NCBI GenBank assembly: GCA_964483695.1
Contig: CAZACZ010000064.1
Location: forward strand, 1-17,019
Direction: 5' to 3'
Length of the DNA stretch: 17,019 nucleotides
From: CAZACZ01 sp964483695
GTDB lineage: Bacteria > Deinococcota > Deinococci > Deinococcales > Trueperaceae
Position numbers and translations under genes: made by a program
Notes under the pieces: model-generated
Told to the model about the DNA's origin: nothing
Databases searched by the model: none
Seen by the model: only the letters and a program-made list of their open reading frames with translations
In this document: positions 13,556 through 17,019 of the stretch, one piece after another
Layout of the letters: each line of letters starts with the position of its first letter
Position numbering within the stretch: the stretch's first letter is position 1

Positions 13556-14497
13556 GTGCAGATCATCCCAGAATTCAAGGCCAAGACCACGGACCGCTAC
13601 GGCGAGTTCGTGGTGGAGCCGCTTCCACGCGGGTACGGCGTCACGCTCGGCAACCCGCTTCGCCGCATCCTGCTGTCGTCCATCCCGGGCACGGCCGTCA
13701 CGAGCGTGTACATCGAGGACGTGCTGCACGAGTTCTCGACCATCGACGGGGTCAAAGAGGACGTCATGCAGATCATCCTCAACCTCAAGGACCTGGTCGT
13801 GAAGATGTACGACGACGACCCCGTCACCTTGACGCTGCGTGCCGACAGCGCCGGCGAGGTCACGGCGGCCGCCTTCGACGTCCCGTCCAACGCCGAGGTG
13901 GTGAACCCGGAGCTGCACGTCGCCACCCTCGCCAAGGGCGGCAGGCTGGTGATGGAGGTGCGCGTGGAGCGCGGCGTCGGGTACGTCCCGGCCGAGATCC
14001 ACGGCACCAAGGACCGCATCAACTCGATCCCCGTCGACGCCCTGTTCACGCCCGTGCGGCGCGTGGCGTACCGCGTCGAGGACACCCGCGTCGGCCAGAA
14101 GACCGACCTCGACCGCCTCACCCTGCGCGTGTGGACCGACGGTAGCGTCGACCCACGGAGCGCGCTCGACCAGGCCGTCGACACGCTGCGCACGCAGCTG
14201 ATGGTGTTCAGCGGCGAAGGGCTCGACGAGAGCGAGGAGAAGGTGCCGGTCCTCACCATCCCCACCAAGCCGGTGGAGGAGCCCGAGGCGCCGACCGAGC
14301 AGGTGGTGATGAGCCTCGAGAGCCTCGAGCTCTCCAGCCGCGTGCTGCACTCGCTGCAGGAGGAGGGCATCGACTCCGTCAATGCGCTCCTGGCGTTGTC
14401 CGAGCGCGACCTCAAGAAGGTCGGCGGGGTGGGCGAGAAGTCGCTCGAAGAGATCAAGGAGCGCCTCGCGGCGCGCGGATTGAAGCTGAAGGAGTAG
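13556..14497 (+). CDS. rpoA: DNA-directed RNA polymerase subunit alpha
   Basis: The alpha dimer scaffolds RNA polymerase assembly, and its C-terminal domain binds promoter DNA and activators. The 313-residue product has the N-terminal domain (about residues 1-225) with YGVTLGNPLRRILLSSIPGT (27-46), AVTSVYIEDVLHEFSTIDGV and MEVRVERGVGYVPAEIHGTK, an acidic/Pro linker (about 226-250) and the C-terminal domain (about 251-313) with LELSSRVLHSLQEEGIDSV and GVGEKSLEEIKERLAARGLK. R262 matches the DNA-contacting arginine R265 of Escherichia coli, while its N268 aligns with H265 here, as in Thermus. The GTG at 13556, 5 bases after GAGGAGG (13544-13550), gives the expected length; Thermus alpha is 315. 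Confidence 0.97.
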   Translation: MQIIPEFKAKTTDRYGEFVVEPLPRGYGVTLGNPLRRILLSSIPGTAVTSVYIEDVLHEFSTIDGVKEDVMQIILNLKDLVVKMYDDDPVTLTLRADSAGEVTAAAFDVPSNAEVVNPELHVATLAKGGRLVMEVRVERGVGYVPAEIHGTKDRINSIPVDALFTPVRRVAYRVEDTRVGQKTDLDRLTLRVWTDGSVDPRSALDQAVDTLRTQLMVFSGEGLDESEEKVPVLTIPTKPVEEPEAPTEQVVMSLESLELSSRVLHSLQEEGIDSVNALLALSERDLKKVGGVGEKSLEEIKERLAARGLKLKE

Positions 14498-14500
14498 AGC

Positions 14501-14851
14501 ATGCGTCACCTTTCGCGCGGCCGCAAACTGAACCGTTCCAGCAGCCACCGCACCGCCCTGGCACGTAGCCAGGCGACGGCGCTGCTGCGCCACGGCCGCA
14601 TCAAGACCACCGTCTCGAAGGCCAAGAACCTCCAGCCCTACGTCGAGAAGCTCATCACCACCGCGCGCGGCGGGGACCTCCACGCCCGCCGCTTGGTGGC
14701 GCGCGAGATCCACGACCTCGACGTGCAGCGCAAGCTGATGGACGACATCGCTCCGCGCTACGCCGAGCGGCCCGGAGGCTACACCCGCATCTACCGCCTC
14801 ACCAGCCGTCGCGGCGACGGCACGCAAGAAGCGCTGATCGAGCTCGTCTGA
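14501..14851 (+). CDS. rplQ: 50S ribosomal protein L17
   Basis: L17 lies near the tunnel exit and closes the alpha block. The 116-residue protein opens MRHLSRGRKLNRSSSHRTAL with ARSQATALLRHGRIKTTVSK (residues 21-40), AKNLQPYVEKLITTARGGDL and the ending RPGGYTRIYRLTSRRGDGTQ plus EALIELV, a standard L17 without a C-terminal extension. AAGGAG (14489-14494) overlaps the end of rpoA and is 6 bases from the ATG. It is the last gene of the run and is followed 1 base later by tandem hairpins. Confidence 0.97.
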   Translation: MRHLSRGRKLNRSSSHRTALARSQATALLRHGRIKTTVSKAKNLQPYVEKLITTARGGDLHARRLVAREIHDLDVQRKLMDDIAPRYAERPGGYTRIYRLTSRRGDGTQEALIELV

Positions 14852-14852
14852 T

Positions 14853-14904
14853 CCGGGCCGACGCCCGGTGACGCGCCCCGACCGGGATCCCGGTCGGGGC
14901 GCGT
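14853..14904 (+). terminator. Tandem hairpins ending the ribosomal superoperon
   Basis: Immediately after the rplQ stop, CCGGGC (14853-14858) and GCCCGG (14863-14868) form a 6-bp stem with a CGAC loop. Next, 14871-14904 is a perfect 34-base palindrome, each arm 17 bases, able to fold as a roughly 15-bp stem with a GATC loop. No T-run follows (the next bases are TCGCAT), so it would be a stem-only terminator, or an RNA-stabilising end. Being symmetric and between convergent genes, it could also stop deoB transcription from the right. Confidence 0.75.
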
Positions 14905-15031
14905 TCGCATGGGGTGGCGGCGGGGCGGGTTCGCTTGTCGTGGCGGCGAAGCACGTCCGTGCGGAGTGGGGCGTGGTGGGTCGTTCGCGCGCTCCGGCGG
15001 CGCTAGGCTCGATGCGCTGGGCGTCGCTGCG
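14905..15031. other. Convergent intergenic spacer between rplQ and deoB
   Basis: This 127-base G-rich stretch lies between the palindrome and the deoB stop codon. I see no gene with family likeness, no promoter and no further strong hairpin in it. Open frames crossing it on the plus strand have low-complexity Gly/Arg/Ala translations typical of GC-rich shadow frames. Confidence 0.6.
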
Positions 15032-16207
<1,176 letters not shown>

Positions 16208-16213
16208 GGTCGG

Positions 16214-16219
16214 AGTATA
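16214..16219 (-). promoter_or_regulatory. -10 element of deoB, leaderless layout
   Basis: On the minus strand TATACT (five of six bases of TATAAT) ends at 16214, followed by CCGACC and then the ATG at 16207. This spacing puts the expected transcription start on the first base of the start codon. No -35 resembling TTGACA lies 16-19 bases upstream. Such -10-only leaderless promoters are well known in Deinococcus. Confidence 0.65.
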
Positions 16220-16277
16220 CGAAGGCCGCTCCGGCACCGGCGCGTGCTCTCCGGCGCCCTGGACCCTCGGCCGGTGG

Positions 16278-16307
16278 GCCACGGGCGCGCGCCGCGGCGC
16301 CACGGGC
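16278..16307. repeat. Direct repeat flanking a palindrome upstream of tilS (possible operator)
   Basis: GCCACGGGC occurs at 16278-16286 and again at 16299-16307, a 21-base period (about two helical turns). Between them GCGCCGCGGCGC (16289-16300) is a perfect 12-base palindrome sharing two bases with the second repeat. The cluster ends 5 bases before the tilS -10 and covers the -35 position, where a regulator could bind. Chance is a real alternative in such GC-rich DNA. Confidence 0.35.
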
Positions 16308-16309
16308 CT

Positions 16310-16318
16310 TGCGATAAT
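16310..16318 (+). promoter_or_regulatory. Extended -10 promoter of tilS, leaderless layout
   Basis: TGC followed by GATAAT (16313-16318) fits an extended -10 element (TGn plus five of six bases of TATAAT). Six bases, GGGCCG, separate it from the ATG at 16325, so transcription is expected to start at the start codon. No -35 match is seen, which an extended -10 can compensate for. Confidence 0.65.
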
Positions 16319-16324
16319 GGGCCG

Positions 16325-17019
16325 ATGCCGCGTCGGAAGGAGCCCCGAAGCGCCGCGCTGCCCGCTTCCCTGGCGGAGCGGGTGGTGCAGCGTCTGCGCG
16401 CGCTCGCGCCCACGGCGCGGCGCGTGGTGGTGGCGGTGTCGGGCGGCCTCGACTCGGTGGCGGCGCTGCGCCTGCTGCACGACGGCGGGTGGGACGTCGC
16501 CGCCGCCCACTTCGACCATCGCCTGCGGCCGGACTCCAGCGACGACGCGAGCTTCGTGGTGGCGCTCTGTGCGTCCTCGCGCATCCCCGTGTACCTGGGG
16601 AGCGCCGACGTCGCGGAGGTGGCGGCGAGGCGCGGCTGGAACGTCGAGGACGCGGCCCGGCGCCTGCGCTACGCCTTCCTGCATCGCGTGGCGGCCGGCG
16701 AGGTGGCGCCGGTGGTGCCCGTGGCGCCGGAACGCGGCGCCGGCCCGTTCGACGCCATCGTGGTCGCTCACACCCGCGACGACCAGGCCGAGACGATGCT
16801 CTTCCAACTGCTGCGCGGCGCGGCGTTCCCGACGGGGATGGCGCCGCGCCGCGGGTTGGTGGTCCGTCCCCTGCTGGAGATCGACCGGGAGGCGCTGCGC
16901 GCCTACGTGGAGGCCGCCGGCCAGGCGTGGCGCGAGGACGCGTCCAACCTCGACGTCGGCCGGACCCGGGCGTGGCTGCGGCACGAGGTGATCCCGGTGC
17001 TGGAACGCCGCCTGCCGGG
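16325..17019 (+). CDS. tilS: tRNA(Ile)-lysidine synthetase, N-terminal part (partial at window end)
   Basis: TilS changes C34 of the CAU-anticodon isoleucine tRNA to lysidine using ATP and lysine. The 231 visible residues contain the PP-loop SGGLDS (39-44), the segment AAHFDHRLRPDSSDDASFV, the motif WNVEDAARRLRYAFLHRV (105-122), VVAHTRDDQAETMLFQLLRG (146-165), the RPLLEIDREALRAYVEAAGQ segment and the DASNLD ... RTRAWLRHEVIP region (205-224). The family usually has an Asn in the Arg-Asn-x-x-Arg pattern here, where this protein reads RAWLR. A stretch of about 15 residues (VAPVVPVAPERGAGP) appears inserted before the VVAHTRDDQ motif. The frame is open to the window edge, so the C-terminal domain lies outside. 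Start is the ATG at 16325, leaderless by promoter position; an upstream ATG at 16317 is out of frame. Confidence 0.93.
   Translation, partial: MPRRKEPRSAALPASLAERVVQRLRALAPTARRVVVAVSGGLDSVAALRLLHDGGWDVAAAHFDHRLRPDSSDDASFVVALCASSRIPVYLGSADVAEVAARRGWNVEDAARRLRYAFLHRVAAGEVAPVVPVAPERGAGPFDAIVVAHTRDDQAETMLFQLLRGAAFPTGMAPRRGLVVRPLLEIDREALRAYVEAAGQAWREDASNLDVGRTRAWLRHEVIPVLERRLP

Noticed and set aside
16208..16984. The deoB frame stays open upstream of its ATG, over the promoter and antisense to tilS.
   Set aside because: The family N-terminus begins exactly at 16207 (TVTIVVLDSVG), and the upstream translation is unrelated and overlaps tilS.

Overview
The window comes from a GC-rich bacterium of the Deinococcota, probably outside the genus Thermus and possibly near Truepera or Deinococcus. 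The evidence is the gene order tuf-rpsJ ... secY-adk-map-infA-rpmJ-rpsM-rpsK-rpsD-rpoA-rplQ, protein lengths and motifs that match remembered Thermus/Deinococcus proteins (L5 182 residues, L6 180, S14 61, a short-LID adenylate kinase), a cysteine-free S4 as in Deinococcus, and leaderless-type promoters. Placement is inferred from remembered family sequences, not from a search.

Layout. Positions 1-56 are the 3' end of tuf (EF-Tu). Positions 59-14851 are one unbroken plus-strand run of 31 genes, a fused S10-spc-alpha superoperon: rpsJ, rplC, rplD, rplW, rplB, rpsS, rplV, rpsC, rplP, rpmC, rpsQ, rplN, rplX, rplE, rpsN (type Z), rpsH, rplF, rplR, rpsE, rpmD, rplO, secY, adk, map, infA, rpmJ, rpsM, rpsK, rpsD, rpoA, rplQ. 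Most neighbours overlap or lie within a few bases, which points to polycistronic transcription and translational coupling. Only three gaps exceed 25 bases: 91 before rpsH, 41 before rpsD and 38 before rpoA. No promoter for the run is visible, so it is probably transcribed from upstream of tuf.

The run ends at two hairpins (14853-14904), the second a perfect 34-base palindrome. Beyond it lies deoB (phosphopentomutase) on the minus strand, convergent with rplQ, then a 117-base divergent promoter region and the 5' part of tilS (tRNA-Ile lysidine synthetase) on the plus strand, cut by the window end. Both deoB and tilS have a -10 hexamer ending exactly 6 bases before the ATG, the layout of leaderless mRNAs.

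Together the main run supplies ribosomal proteins of both subunits, the RNA polymerase alpha subunit, initiation factor 1, methionine aminopeptidase for nascent chains, SecY for export and adenylate kinase for nucleotide balance. I found no mobile element, CRISPR array, tRNA, rRNA or novel multi-gene system. The points worth a second look are small: an N-terminally extended IF1, a zinc-free S4 beside zinc-type S14 and L36, a hairpin touching the rpsD ribosome-binding site, the terminator palindrome, and the paired leaderless promoters with a possible operator.
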